From positions 310,001-374,000 of the forward strand of contig JAOALB010000016.1 of NCBI GenBank assembly GCA_025331125.1: DNA of 64,000 bases, given 5' to 3'. The notes under the pieces are model-generated. The model saw only the letters and a program-made list of their open reading frames with translations. It searched no databases and was not told the origin of the DNA. This stretch comes from Mycogone perniciosa (taxonomy: Eukaryota; Ascomycota; Sordariomycetes; Hypocreales; Hypocreaceae). Every line of letters begins with the position of its first letter. Positions within the stretch are counted from its first letter, which is position 1. Position numbers and translations under genes: made by a program. Positions 48,915 through 60,680 of this stretch are shown here, piece after piece.

Positions 48915-50435
48915 GGTGGAAGATTTGCCGTGCGTCCTTGTCTTGAACTAATAGTCGAAAGGGGGTGTGTTACTCAAGGGGATCTAAAAACCTGCGTGTT
49001 CAACCGCTCTCTTCGCTCTCTTCATTGGACTGCACAAGGTATATATACTCCAAACCCAACAACGGCACATAACCTCGGTCCATTCGTCCGGCGCATCCAG
49101 GCCGAAGCCGTGCCTCAAAACGGCAGTGATCTCTTTAAATTTTGCGACGGATAGTCGCTCCACTTCATATCCTCCTTGAACGGAGTCTGGCTTAGTGGAT
49201 ATCCCGAGCACGAGCAAAAACATGGCATGCAAAACATGCTTGTGTGTGAGCATATCAACCATGACTGGATGCTCCACCCTTGCGGGTCCGGGAGGGAATA
49301 ACTCGGGATTTTGAACGGCCCCACAGACAGGCAGGCCCGGACGCACGTCCCGTGGCGCTCGAAACGTACGAGTGTTTTCCCTCAACTTGGACTTTTCAAC
49401 TGTTCATGACATCGTTACTCTCCACTATGGATCTTTGGAGTATGTGGAGAGGCGCATTCTCACTGCTCTATATTTGTGATATTGCCGTCTTTTTGTGATT
49501 TAGGCCTCCTTCCCTCATTCTCAGGCTGGGAAGAGAACCAATCTCATAGGATCCACAGCAGCCGGGAGTTGTGTGCGGCAAAGGAGGTCCACATCCGGCC
49601 TGGGTGGGGCCCTTTATTCCCGGATGACCTCAAGTGTGTGCTCCGCAGACAACGTCGGAATCGGATTCGGTTGTGAGATGAAAGAGCAATCATCAAACCG
49701 AGAGATAGAACTAACACAAGCTATGTTCCTGGGCTTCTATGTCATAGGGGACCTGGGGCCGTGTAGAAATGCCGAGTGGCAGGACAATTTCTGATCATGA
49801 AGCACGACTCTCCTATCAGGGGGGGTGGGGGTCTTGCAGCTTGCTTGCTGAACGTTGGACCATAAACCAGCTTTCCATCAGTTTGTTACTAGGCCGGTAG
49901 GCTATTTAACAAGTGATGGAATTTGTACTAGACGTGGACGAGGTTGGTCCACGCCGCCCATGCAAAAGCGTATAATCGGAAGCAAAGAACGCTCCAGCAT
50001 TGCCTTCAGATGATCCCCTCGAGTCCAAAAATACGATGTGATCCATTAATTTCACATGTGTACGTTCTTCTATATCATCTATATAATCAGCTCTCCTTTC
50101 TGTCAACATGTGACTGTCTCATTGGCGCTGATCTCGCTCAGTCGAGTCCCTTCGCAACATCGTCAATTACCGTTCAGGGGCAATTATTAGAGGAAGCATA
50201 AAATAGGATAAAAATACATGTGTACTCCATGCTTATCCCCACCTGGTAGCCCCAAAATTTCTCGGTAGACTCTCCGACCGCTGCCCCACACAACTCTGGC
50301 GTCGTCAGTTGCCCGTCACTTGGGGTCCCACAGCTTACTTCACCCGTCACCTGAACGACACCTGTCAACACTCCAAAGCCATATAATGTATAATTTCCCA
50401 CTCCCTTTCAACAGCGAGTCATAACTGAAAGCGAA
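48915..50435. other. Gene-free region upstream of the MFS gene
   Basis: About 1.5 kb with no supportable gene; the first part should be the MFS promoter. Short frames here lack any recognisable family. Confidence 0.55.
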
Positions 50436-50719
50436 ATGGCGTAGTGGTTAAGGTCTACTCGAGCTCGGGGGGGGCCCGGGTTCGACTACACCTGCCCACC
50501 ACGTCTTTTCGCGGACAGGAGGTGATATCTCAGAAACGACCCCTGGCCCTGGACTGCGCATAGATGCCCCCCTATGGACGCAGCGACCGAGCCGGGAGAG
50601 ATACGCAAATCAAATACCCCAAGCGAAAGCAGGGGCGCGCTGTAGCATCAACGCTGAGAGAGTGATGGCAGGGCGTGTAACGGTGGACACCGGCCCGGGA
50701 AACCGGGCTTCCTTTTTTT
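50436..50719 (+). mobile_element. Candidate tRNA-derived SINE (Pol III unit)
   Basis: The head carries an A-box-like TGGCGTAGTGG and, about 40 bp later, a B-box-like GGTTCGACTAC, the arrangement of a tRNA-type internal Pol III promoter. The intervening GTTAAGG and ACTCGAG resemble a Leu/Ser-type tRNA, but the acceptor and anticodon stems do not pair as a functional tRNA. A unique GC-rich body follows, ending in a perfect 6-bp hairpin with a GAAA loop (GCCCGG/CCGGGC, 50693-50708) and then seven Ts (50713-50719), a good Pol III terminator. This head-body-tail layout is that of a SINE. No target-site duplication was found. A second T-run (50735-50742) could be the true end. Confidence 0.5.
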
Positions 50720-53700
50720 CGACTTTGGTGATGTTTTTTTTGCAGTTTGCTTGAGTTTCTTCTTCACCAGTCCTGGTACATTAGTTTCTGCAATTTCCCT
50801 CTATCCTTTCCAGCACATTTTCGAAATTGCTGCCCTCGGTCATAAGTCGATATAATCCAGACATCGTAAAATTTATTTCCCCAAACCTCCAGGACAGGAT
50901 ACCTGCCATCAACTTTGTGCTCTTCAAACTACAGTACTAAGCTCTTCGCATCAATTTCTTCGTTGTCGGCGACGTGCTGGTGCACGTAGATGGTGTCGTA
51001 ATGACAGTTCACGGGATGGATGATGGAGACAAACAGTGCCAGTGTTTGCCAGGAGTCTTGAGCAAAAGGATCCATACTCAATGTAGGAGAAACTCCAGGG
51101 AAGCCAGGAATAACTTGGGGAGAGGAGATTATTCGTTTCATTGGCGCGCAAACGAAGAACAGCTGCACGACAGGCCTATGTGATTGAATGGCCTGCGGGT
51201 ATTTACGGGATATAGCTGTATCCTCAAGTGAGTTGCGAAACATCTACCATAACATCTCGCATATATGGTGCCTTCATTATCTCCTTTGTGGCCCATTAAA
51301 GCTGAAATAACCTTAGCTAGCAGTCCACTAATATCTTTTCAGTGGCTTCGAAGTACCAGAAGTGCCGGTCATCACCATATGCCGAAGCGTTATTTTGACT
51401 ACCTTGAGGTAGAATCTTTCAGGGGAAGACCTTGGAGGGGATTTCTACGACAAACAACCTCGAGACGGCCCTCAGGGGGGGTGGATAGTCAGCCCGAGTC
51501 ACCTGCACGTACTACTCGGAGTGAAACGCATGAGAACAGTCATGAAAAGCAGTTTTACAACGATTGAAGCGATCAGGATCATGACTCTCTGCCCCCATTT
51601 AAACACACATCTACTCCGTATAGGTTGCCATAATCCACAGTCGCTAGTTTGTAGAGCCTGCTATAGAATTCGGCCAACATCATTTCGTCATCTACTAATG
51701 TAATATAACGGTCTGCTATGCAGTGCATTTTTTATGATACGGGGTGTTCAACTTGGGCAGCGACGTGCTAGCTGTACAATGTGCAGTCAGGCAGACACAT
51801 CTGGTTTACGGCGTTTCGTCAATCTGGGGAGAGCTGAGACTTGGCACATGTAATAGAAATGCAGCTAATGGATAGAGGTGATGCATGCGACGTCTGCATC
51901 ATGTGGAGGAGCTGTATGTATAACACCATTCTAGGAAATGTTGGGGGCGGTTGGTGGTAGCAGTACATACGTGATGGCGATGCCCGAACTTGGTCTTTTC
52001 TTCGATGACGATTCCCCCAGAAGACGTGATTTTCTTCCTCTCGTCGCCCAGCGGTGTACTAGTAGATATCGAAACGAGGCGAAAATATCGCAAAAGTCCA
52101 AACGAATTCTCACCGATGTCGGTTGCCTATCAATTCCATTCACGGCCACAAGAGGGGAAATCCACGCTGATACAGAACCCCAAACTCGATCACCCAGAAT
52201 GTCAAACATGGCATTCTTTGGCCCGGGACACCCTGGCCTCAACGGCATGTAACATCCCTTTTGGTCTGATTCGGAGTGTGATTGAAGGTCACTAACGACG
52301 GTGGCGCTCTGGCGTTCGCGGCAGGCGTCTCGCCTGATGCGTGCAGATTCCGAAGATCCCCACCCCCAGAATGGAATTGATAAGAAAGCACGTTGCAGTA
52401 GTTCGGTCGGCGTGATTAGCTGACAAAGAGACATGGACACCTCAACTCTCCGCGGTTGGTGGTCCGAGTCGCTCATCGTGCATTAGCCCAGCGGCGGACT
52501 GAGGACGAGATGGGCAGGTATGACGCATGGCGCCCCAAGAATTCTGTCAGGATTGAGGGGTTTTAACGAAGCTTATCTGTGATGCCGCAAGTTGCCTCCA
52601 TTTCGACGGTTTCTGAGCCTTTTCTATTAATATGAGCGTCGATCAGCGGTGTGCTGTGAACTGGTATTGGTAGTATTAACGCCATCGTAAACAAACTGGG
52701 AACCGTGAAATCCCGGATTATGGAGCGTTGGAATGCCCACTTTGACGGTCATGTGCCGTTGTCGAGGTTTGCTAGTCAGTCAATGGAATTCCAAGGACTT
52801 TTTTTTCTTTATTTCTGGAACAGCCGCCGGTAGCGCGTGTAGGTGGATCAACAATGCCAAAAATACCCGTCTCGACTCTTCACGATCCCGAGGATCAAAC
52901 GGAGTGAAACCGTATAGCCAGTGATCAGCATCCAAGATGTCGATTCGCCGAGACCCTGAGCTGAAAAGATTCTAGTGACTTTTCCAATCTCCGGATGGCG
53001 AATCTGTTGATCAATGTATGCGATGGGAGACGATACGCCCGATGTGTGTAGGCCGAAGCCAGCCCTACATCGTTATTGGCTGAGCTAATCTCGCGATTGC
53101 GTTGATCGCATTAACGTCGCCAAAGCCCTGAAACTATGGACATACTAGTCCAAGATAAGGTCAGAGAAAGAAAGAAGCTTGAATGCAAGGCGAAAGAGAA
53201 TGCATTCCTCAGAGTATTCCTTTGAGGGTTGATCCTACGGCGCCCCCAAAGCCACATACCTGATCTTCATCGGCAGATGTTCAGGGTATCGATTCCATTT
53301 TGCCACACACCAAGACTGGTGGAGGACAATGATCTTCAGGGTGGGTATCGCTAAGTGTTTGTACCGTACCTGGCAAGTCTGGGCATTGTTAAAGTGACGT
53401 CCATGGTGCTACCCCATATCAATCAGACATCGACTGATCGATATTAGAGGGGAGAGAAGCTGGAGTGGCGTGGATGGTGGAACGGAGTGGAGGATAATAC
53501 ATTCTCCGAAGAACGTGTGACGATACGCACGGCTTGTTTCGGAAGCCTCACATACATGCACTAGGAATGAATGTACGGATACGGGACCAAGTACGGAGTA
53601 GATGCATGAAAGAATAGTTGTAGTACTACCTACCTGCAAGATCACGACCGATGAAATGCTCCGTACGAGTATTCGGATCAGGCGAAGGACATTGTTAGCA

Positions 53701-54500
53701 CGTTGGCTAGTCATCGTATCATGGTCTTGCGGATTTGCTTTTCAGCAGTCTCACTCACAGCGTTGAATCAGACACGCTTTCTAAGCGATAGCGAAATGAG
53801 AGGCCAGTACTTCCTACTCGTAGATCAAGTTGCGGCCGGCAATCGAGAGCGTGCTAATCTGCGACAAGACAGGACAAGCTAGCCAAGACGTAGCCTTGCA
53901 GCATTGGGCTGAACATGGAGACAAAAAGTGGCAAGTTGGCGCTCCTCATGTTGCGATATTCAGACCTATCGGATGACGCCCCAAACTGCTGTACAACAAG
54001 CCCAGGGCGATGTAAAAAATCCCCGTCAAATCAACGAGAATGTTCTCCTTGACGATGGAGGCAGAAGGACTTCATGGCTGGGCCGAGCCGCCAGACATGG
54101 CGCCAAGTACGTATTGCGCGCATTTCGTTCCGCATCTCAAGAGAGGCGGTGAGCGCGTGTGCGAGACAGCTGCAGCAAATAGAGATGGGATGGTGTGGCA
54201 CGGACTACAGGTCCGACATGCCGTGCATCCCAAGTTACTCGTAGATGTAGGGAGAGGCTTGAAAGGGAGGGAGGGACGAAGAAGAAGGTGGGGGATTTGA
54301 AAAAGGGAGAGAACAGGAGGGAGGGGTAGACCAGATATTGTGAATAGCTTCACAGTTCTGCTGTACTACATACACAGCCGTTCCATGTTCTTTCGCAATA
54401 TGTGGCCCGCCTGTCAAGAGCATTTTTGTCGGATCTTACCGAGTACAAGATGAGACGTCGGCGTTCGCTGGGGCCGTGGTTAACTGATACGGATATCCCT

Positions 54501-54568
54501 TGACTTGGCTGTAGTAGTATGACTTGGCTGTAGTAGTATGACTTGGCTGTAGTAGTATGACTTGGCTG
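54501..54568. repeat. Tandem repeat, 19 bp x 3.6
   Basis: TGACTTGGCTGTAGTAGTA is repeated three times exactly, followed by an 11-bp partial copy. Confidence 0.9.
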
Positions 54569-56041
54569 CGGGTTCGAGATCTTGAGATGGAACTGTTCGC
54601 ATTGCATTTGCCGCAAAGGGACGCAGGGACGTAAGACGCACACTCTATGTCGACGCATCTGCACAGAATAGTAGTAGTAGTAGTTCCTTACAACCGCAAT
54701 GTTTCCTCTCTCCCCATCAAAGCGGCTGGCTCTCGCTGATGGTTGACATGAACATGTCTTTGTGCACACTCTCGACTCCATCATAGAGTGGGGGATTCTG
54801 CTGAGGGGCTTGCATTTGGCATGGGACACCCTGTTATCGAGATGACATGCTGGTCCCCAATCACAAACGACGAAGCCACACAGCCAGTGGAGATATGACA
54901 TCGCCCATCGGGGCTAGGTGCAGATTTTCCATGCAGAGGAAAGCGAAAAAAGGGACTGTTTCTTCTGCCTGTATCCACGCCTCCTCCGCGTGCGCAACGC
55001 GTGGTTGTCTGCCCCTTTGGCTGAGACGGACAGACGGAGAGTTGAGCACCCGGAGAGGGTGGTTTGGTTTGGTGGGTGAGATAAGACGATATCACGAATA
55101 TCAAAGAGTCCCGTGGGAAGATCAGCCTCTCACGGCGAAAGGCCCGTGATGGGCATGTCATTCGGGGCGGGCGGGGGTGCGGCGAAAGCCCATGCCCACG
55201 CTAATGGCTTTAGCGAAGTCCAAGGCCTGTCGAGGCACTCCCAGTAGCGCTGGAAAAGCGGGCGGCCAATTTCCAAGGGCCCGCCGCCGCTTCATCTTGA
55301 ACAAGTCGTGCATCGCGCTGAAATTAGAGATTGATACAGATCATATTCTACTCCGCACGCCGTACGACGTCAACAAACAACTAGTAATAACAGCTAATAG
55401 ATAGTAACACGAGAAAGACTGAGCCTCGAGGCTTTTTGCTTGGGGAGCGTTTTGCCAAGCCATTACCTCGCCATTGCCTCCCTCTGGTTCCCTTACATAC
55501 CTTGCAGAGTACGGAGTAGATGGTACGCACACATGCGTCGTGTGCAGTGCGCCCCAACGGCCAGTAACAATGGAGAGCAACGCATGTGGAGAGAGTTTGG
55601 TGCTGAGTGCACCTGGGCAATGTCTCGCAGCGCCACCACCCAAGATGGTCCAGTCTCATGACAGAACGAGACAAGTACATGGACTTCCAGCTCGCCTCAG
55701 ACGGCCCATTATCCATCAAAGGAATATCCAACGCCAATCACTCACGACGGATCGTTCATCAGCACCAAGCGGTCGTGAATCCTGAAAGAGCAGCTTATGT
55801 CACATCGGTCATCTGACTGGGCCCTCCCTCCACATATCACCGCCTTGAGGAGAAAATAGTAGACGGCGGCTCCAACGGAAACTCTCTCGCAACTGGTGAT
55901 GCGGACATCCGAAGCTTTTAAAAAGATCTGTCACATCGTCATGCCGCCATGTTTTACGTATGCAAGTTCGTCATTTTGCGAGTTGCGCCTCTTTGCAGCG
56001 CCCCCATGAAAGCCAATCCATCTCGAGCCAAGCACCCCCCA

Positions 56042-56069
56042 CATGGATCATGGATCATGGATCATGGAT
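56042..56069. repeat. Tandem repeat (CATGGAT)4
   Basis: Four exact head-to-tail copies of a 7-bp unit. Confidence 0.9.
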
Positions 56070-56643
56070 GGAGCCTCCAGAACGACCATTGATAGCAGCC
56101 TCCGCGAGTCTTGGATAACGGTCTTGGCTGTGGTTGGACCAGCGATTGCGTGCCGTTCAAACACTGGTGTCTTGGATATTTGTGTTTTTCCGAGAAGTGG
56201 CAGCAAGGACCTCGGTCTGGTTCCATCATCGGCGCCACAGCCGGGATTCTCGTACTATTATGACTGTTGCTAGCAAGGATGATTTAAGAGACGGAAAGAA
56301 AAGGAAAGAAAACAAAACATGGCTAAACTGGGACGACGAGCGTGTGCTTCGCCCAAAATCCTTCGTTCTTCGCTGCACACGCACGCTTCAGATGCTTCGG
56401 CGGATAGGGGCTTCCGAGCACGAAGTAGTGTACGAGTAGTATTGTTGGATGATGATGTCTGTATGTACCTACATACAACGGAGTAGGCTAGGTACTACTC
56501 CGTATCGCTGCAGCAGACTGGCCTAGAAGCCCTGCAAGTGCTAATGCACACGCAGCCCCGTCCAGAACCATTATTGGCCCAGTCTCGGATCTCCGGTTTG
56601 CACGCTGCCATCTGAGGGCGGCAATGGCTGGCTGGCGGACAGG

Positions 56644-56673
56644 CTGTTGTTGCTGTTGCTGTTGCTGTTGCTG
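56644..56673. repeat. CTGTTG microsatellite
   Basis: Four CTGTTG units, interrupted by one TTG. It creates spurious poly-Cys and poly-Gln frames on the two strands. Confidence 0.85.
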
Positions 56674-57279
56674 GTTGCTAGGCTGTTGCGCACAGAACAG
56701 CACTAACAGCGGCCTGAGCCTTGATCACCTCACTGGCGGGCCTTCCAATCACCACTGTACTCGTAGCCTCAGCCTCCCCAGCAGGGTTGGCAGGGTGGCC
56801 AAAGTACCGGGTACTTGGCCGGCCCACCACCCAGCCCGCCCATGAGAGACCTGTGACCCCCCCCAATCAGCACCTTCGACTGGGCACAGGGCCCGTAGGC
56901 AGGCGACAGGGACAAGGGCTGGGAGGCTCCACAGTCACTGGGCAGGCGCTTTGTTATTAGAGACCACTATCCGCAGGAGACCCCTCCATTTTTTGTCGGA
57001 CCCTTTCCTGACCTGAACTGCTTCAACCGCCGTCCTGCGCGATTACGGGACGGGTTGCAAGCCTTCTCACGACAACGCCTGGCCTTCTGCGTGAAGCCTC
57101 GCAAAGAAAGGCGTCTGAGTCGAGAGTCGTTTGGTTTTTGCTTTCGCGATCCAACGACGACCAGCCCTTTCGCTGTCGTTCCCCGAGGGCCCCCGCTGGG
57201 CATATTATCTGTTGGTTTTTTTTTTATTCTTCTCTCTTGCGAATCATCGCCTGGCCAAATCCTCCGTTCTGGTGGCGAG

Positions 57280-57884
57280 GTGAGTCAACGGTGCTTTATT
57301 GTTGCTGTTATTTTTGCTTCGTCGTCGTTTTATCGCTTGCTGCCTCGTCCGCCTCATCCTCGACGCCCCTTTCACCTCTGCTCTTGGAACCCAGAAATCC
57401 CGACGAATCTGCCTCATCCTCCTCCTCGACGTTCCACCGTGCTCTTCATTGGCCTTTGCACGTACAACTTCCTCGCAGACCCTCGTCCGTGTTGCGTTGC
57501 AACTGGTGAACAGTGGTCGCTACGGACGAATACTCGTTGTTCCTGTCGTTTTGGTCTGTCGTTGCTCAACCGCTGTCTCCCGCTGCCTCGTCGTTTGTAT
57601 TCCATGGTTGTGTTCGGACGCTGGTGCGGCAAAGGCTTTGCGTACATCAACTTGTGAGGCTGTGCGATCTATCAATACACCTCCTTTATGCCTGTCTGTC
57701 TTGCCCCGGATGTCTGAGTTTGTTATGTTTCTGTGAAATGTGCCACCTTCACTACCGCCCACTTTTTCTCACACCCGAAGTTACATGCCTCCTGGACGGG
57801 GACCAAATTTTCTTCTCCGACTTTTCACATTGCACGGACAAATATTGACACTTCCGCCTTTTCATCGCTAACTAACCGATGCAG
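57280..57884 (+). other. Probable long 5'-UTR intron of the LRR gene
   Basis: A consensus donor (GAG|GTGAGTC at 57280) and a strong branch plus acceptor (GCTAACTAACCGATGCAG, ending 57884) frame 605 bp of CT-rich, non-coding sequence, leaving about 170 bp of leader before ATG 58056. Inferred from splice signals only. Confidence 0.45.
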
Positions 57885-58055
57885 TGTGCTTCATTCGCAT
57901 CCCTCGAGGTCGTCCAGCTGCGAGCCGATTTGTGAAATTTCCAACGGGCTGCCTTATCCAACCCAATTGCTCACGGCGCTCCTCTACCGTTCTTCCCGAC
58001 AAATCATATAATCTTTCCCGATCGTTCTGCCCCCGATGCCCGAAATTGCGTAAAA

Positions 58056-60680
58056 ATGGATTCAGAAGACGGAGGGCTGTTCATAAAGGTATGCATTGCT
58101 CCCGTTGGGCTTCCATGGTAGCAGGAGAGTTGAGGCTAACAATATCTATAGCAATTGGCTGCCTTCGTGCGAACACACGAAAAGGCTCTTGCCAACGCAT
58201 TGCAATTCCAACGTCGCGAAGTGCGTCACCGAACCTCCCAGAGCACGAGTACCGTCTCGCTCTCACAATCTCCTACCTTCCCCGATCGCCCATCCACCGC
58301 GTCTTCTACTACGAGCTCCCTAGCAGCAGCTTTTTCGCTTGGATCCTTGAGCTTTACCTCCCACAATGTCAAGTCCGCGAAGCTGGCTCTCACGCCCCAT
58401 CATCTTTTCTATCTCCTCTCTCGCTTCGAAGAGTTGAGTATCAACGTGGGCCCGATGAAAGTTCGCTTGGAGGATCTGCACGATAGTTCCTCATCTGCAA
58501 ACTATGTGTCGTTTCTGAGCAATACCCAACGCTCCAGGAGCCACAACTCAGAAGTTGGCTCCATCCATTCTGTGTCCAGCATACGAAGCGTCATGTCTGG
58601 CATGTCTGCTTTGTGGACGAGCTTCGGCATTGGCGCGAGCATCTCTGCCGCGAGGACCGAGCGTCAAAAGGCCGCTCTTGAAGCCGACATGAAGTACCTC
58701 TATTCGGCTTTCACCAAGATTCCGTGCCTCCGCTTGGCTCCTGACTGGCGTGCGCGTCTCATCAAGGGCTACGAGGAGTTTCCCTTTGATTCCGCGGTCC
58801 CTCTCTACGTCTTTAAGAATCTTCAGGCTCTTGAGGTCAGCCACATCGACTTCCGCCAATTTTTCGGCTGGGACCGACTTGCAGACCAGCTCCGATCACT
58901 TACGCTCAGGCATGCCGGTATCGAAGACCCTGCTGATATCCTGATTGACATAGTCTTGGACGATATGGATAAGAGACGCCGCCGAACTTCTAAGGCGCAG
59001 GCTTCTCCCACAATTCCCTGGGGCGGAAGCCACAGTCCTCGGAAGAGCCCCCCCATGCCACATCGCGAGCTTTCCCGGTCGGTATCTGCCCCTGGTTCCC
59101 CAGATCCTCGAACATCTCTAGTCGAGCTCCGAGTTGGCTCAATGACACCTAGTGAACCTGCTGTCGAAGACGGCAATACATCGGACGGATCCCGAAAGAC
59201 GGTCGGGGGACAAGACACAGATGACATTCATCAATCTCCAGGCAAGGGATCCCGCCCAAGAAGCAACTCCCCACCTAGGCCACCCAGCTCTCGTAATCAT
59301 TCTAGCCATGTCCGGTCACAGCAAAGGATCAGACGCTCTGGCTCTGGGAGTTCCAACTCCAGCCTTTCTGACTCCTGGTACCATCACCACTCCAGAGGAA
59401 GCTCAGGCAATCTTTTGGCCACGGGCATGTTACCTTCATCCAAGTGGCGTTTCCTAAGACATCTGAGCTTAGCGGACAATTCCATGACCTCAATACCCTC
59501 AGCCAGTTTGGCTCCACTTTCCAATACGCTGTACTCACTCGACCTCTCCTCCAACCTCTTTAGCCAGATTCCGGACAGTCTTGCTACTCTCACAGCGCTC
59601 CGCGCATTGAATTTGTCACAATGCATGATTGACTCCCTGCATTCCCTGACTCGCAACCCGCTGCCAGCAATCACTGCTCTAAATCTACGAGCCAATAGAC
59701 TCCAATCTCTAGCTGGAATCGAGAAGCTGTATCCCCTGGAAAGACTGGACCTAAGAGATAACCGCCTCACGGACCCCAAGGAACTTGCACGCCTGACTGG
59801 AATACCAGATATTCGTGAGATTTGGGTAGAAGGAAACCCATTCACTCGTACCCATAAAGATTACCGTGTGGCCATTTTCAACCTCTTCCGGACAACCCCT
59901 GGATTCACCGAAGACATCATCATTGATGGTGCCGGTCCCAGCTCTTCTGAAAAACGATTGCTAGTGGATCGAGTCCCAATCCCAGAGTCTGTTCCGGTCG
60001 TGAAACCCAAAGCTGCCGAGATCCCTACTGTTGATGTAAGCAAGCCTGCCATCATCTATGGCGCCACGAAAGAGCCGGCAGTGCTGCGCAAGGAAAGGCC
60101 AGTCCCCAAAGCCGTCACCAGCGAAACCAACACTAGCTCGACGCGTCGTCGAAGAACTCCAAAGAGGCGTATTGTTGAGGTCCCCAGTGGTGACAAAGGT
60201 CCAGCACCCACCCCCGTAGATGTGCGAGGCACACAATCGCAGCCCACCACTCCAGCTGTGTCTGATTCATTGGAAGGAGGCTACCAGATCTCTCAACTGC
60301 CTGAACCTCAGCTCCTCTCACCCATTGTCTTAACAGAGACTCGCAAAAACAATAACGCAGCCTCCCTAGCAAAACCACGCACGGATGCCAGCATAAACTC
60401 TCATCACCAACAGACCTTTAACGCAGGTGATTCCCAGCAGGATTGGAGGGAATCCCAAGATTGGGATGCAAGCGGCGAGATTTATCGTCGCAAAATCGAA
60501 GCTCTTCGTGACAAAGTTGGCAACGGCTATCTCAGCGTCTTGAGCGAGGAAAGTTGGGACACCAACAATCCCTACAGTCCATCTGCCATCCCTACCACCA
60601 CTGCTGCTCTCTTAGCAGCCCACACTACCCATCATCATCATGCACCGCCTGTGCAAGCCGTCCACAGCGGTCACCCTTAG
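58056..60680 (+). CDS. Large leucine-rich-repeat protein
   Basis: An 853-aa protein. A short first exon (58056-58088, MDSEDGGLFIK) is joined over a 63-bp intron to 58152-60680, giving QLAAFVRTHEKALANALQFQ. The N-terminal ~275 residues form a conserved-looking domain (LTPHHLFYLLSRFEELSINV, VPLYVFKNLQALEVSHIDFR). A Ser/Pro/Arg-rich disordered linker follows, then about five SDS22-like LRRs at roughly 440-575 (LRHLSLADNSMTSIP, LYSLDLSSNLFSQIP, ITALNLRANRLQSLAGIEKL, LERLDLRDNRLTDPKELARL) capped by IREIWVEGNPFTRTHKDYRV. The C-terminus is disordered with a basic patch (TRRRRTPKRRIVE). The LRR set plus N-terminal domain recalls nischarin/STK11IP-type scaffolds, but I cannot assign an orthologue. Probably a signalling or polarity scaffold. 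Confidence 0.85.

Larger units (their letters stand above)
50743..57279. other. Gene-poor region, 6.5 kb
   Basis: No supportable gene. It holds four exact TACGGAGTA/TACTCCGTA copies (starts 51612, 53592, 55510, 56496), a 19-bp tandem repeat (54501-54568), a 7-bp repeat (56042-56069) and a CTGTTG microsatellite. Open frames here, including a 181-aa one ending at 51931 on the minus strand, have no family features. Confidence 0.55.

Noticed and set aside
48984..49385. 133-aa minus-strand frame upstream of the MFS gene
   Set aside because: No start context, motif or intron support; likely promoter DNA.
51931..52476. 181-aa minus-strand open frame
   Set aside because: No family features, low-complexity composition and no plausible exon partners; this length is expected by chance in 64 kb.
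56488..56703. Poly-Gln frame on the minus strand
   Set aside because: Produced by the CTGTTG microsatellite; no other evidence for a gene.
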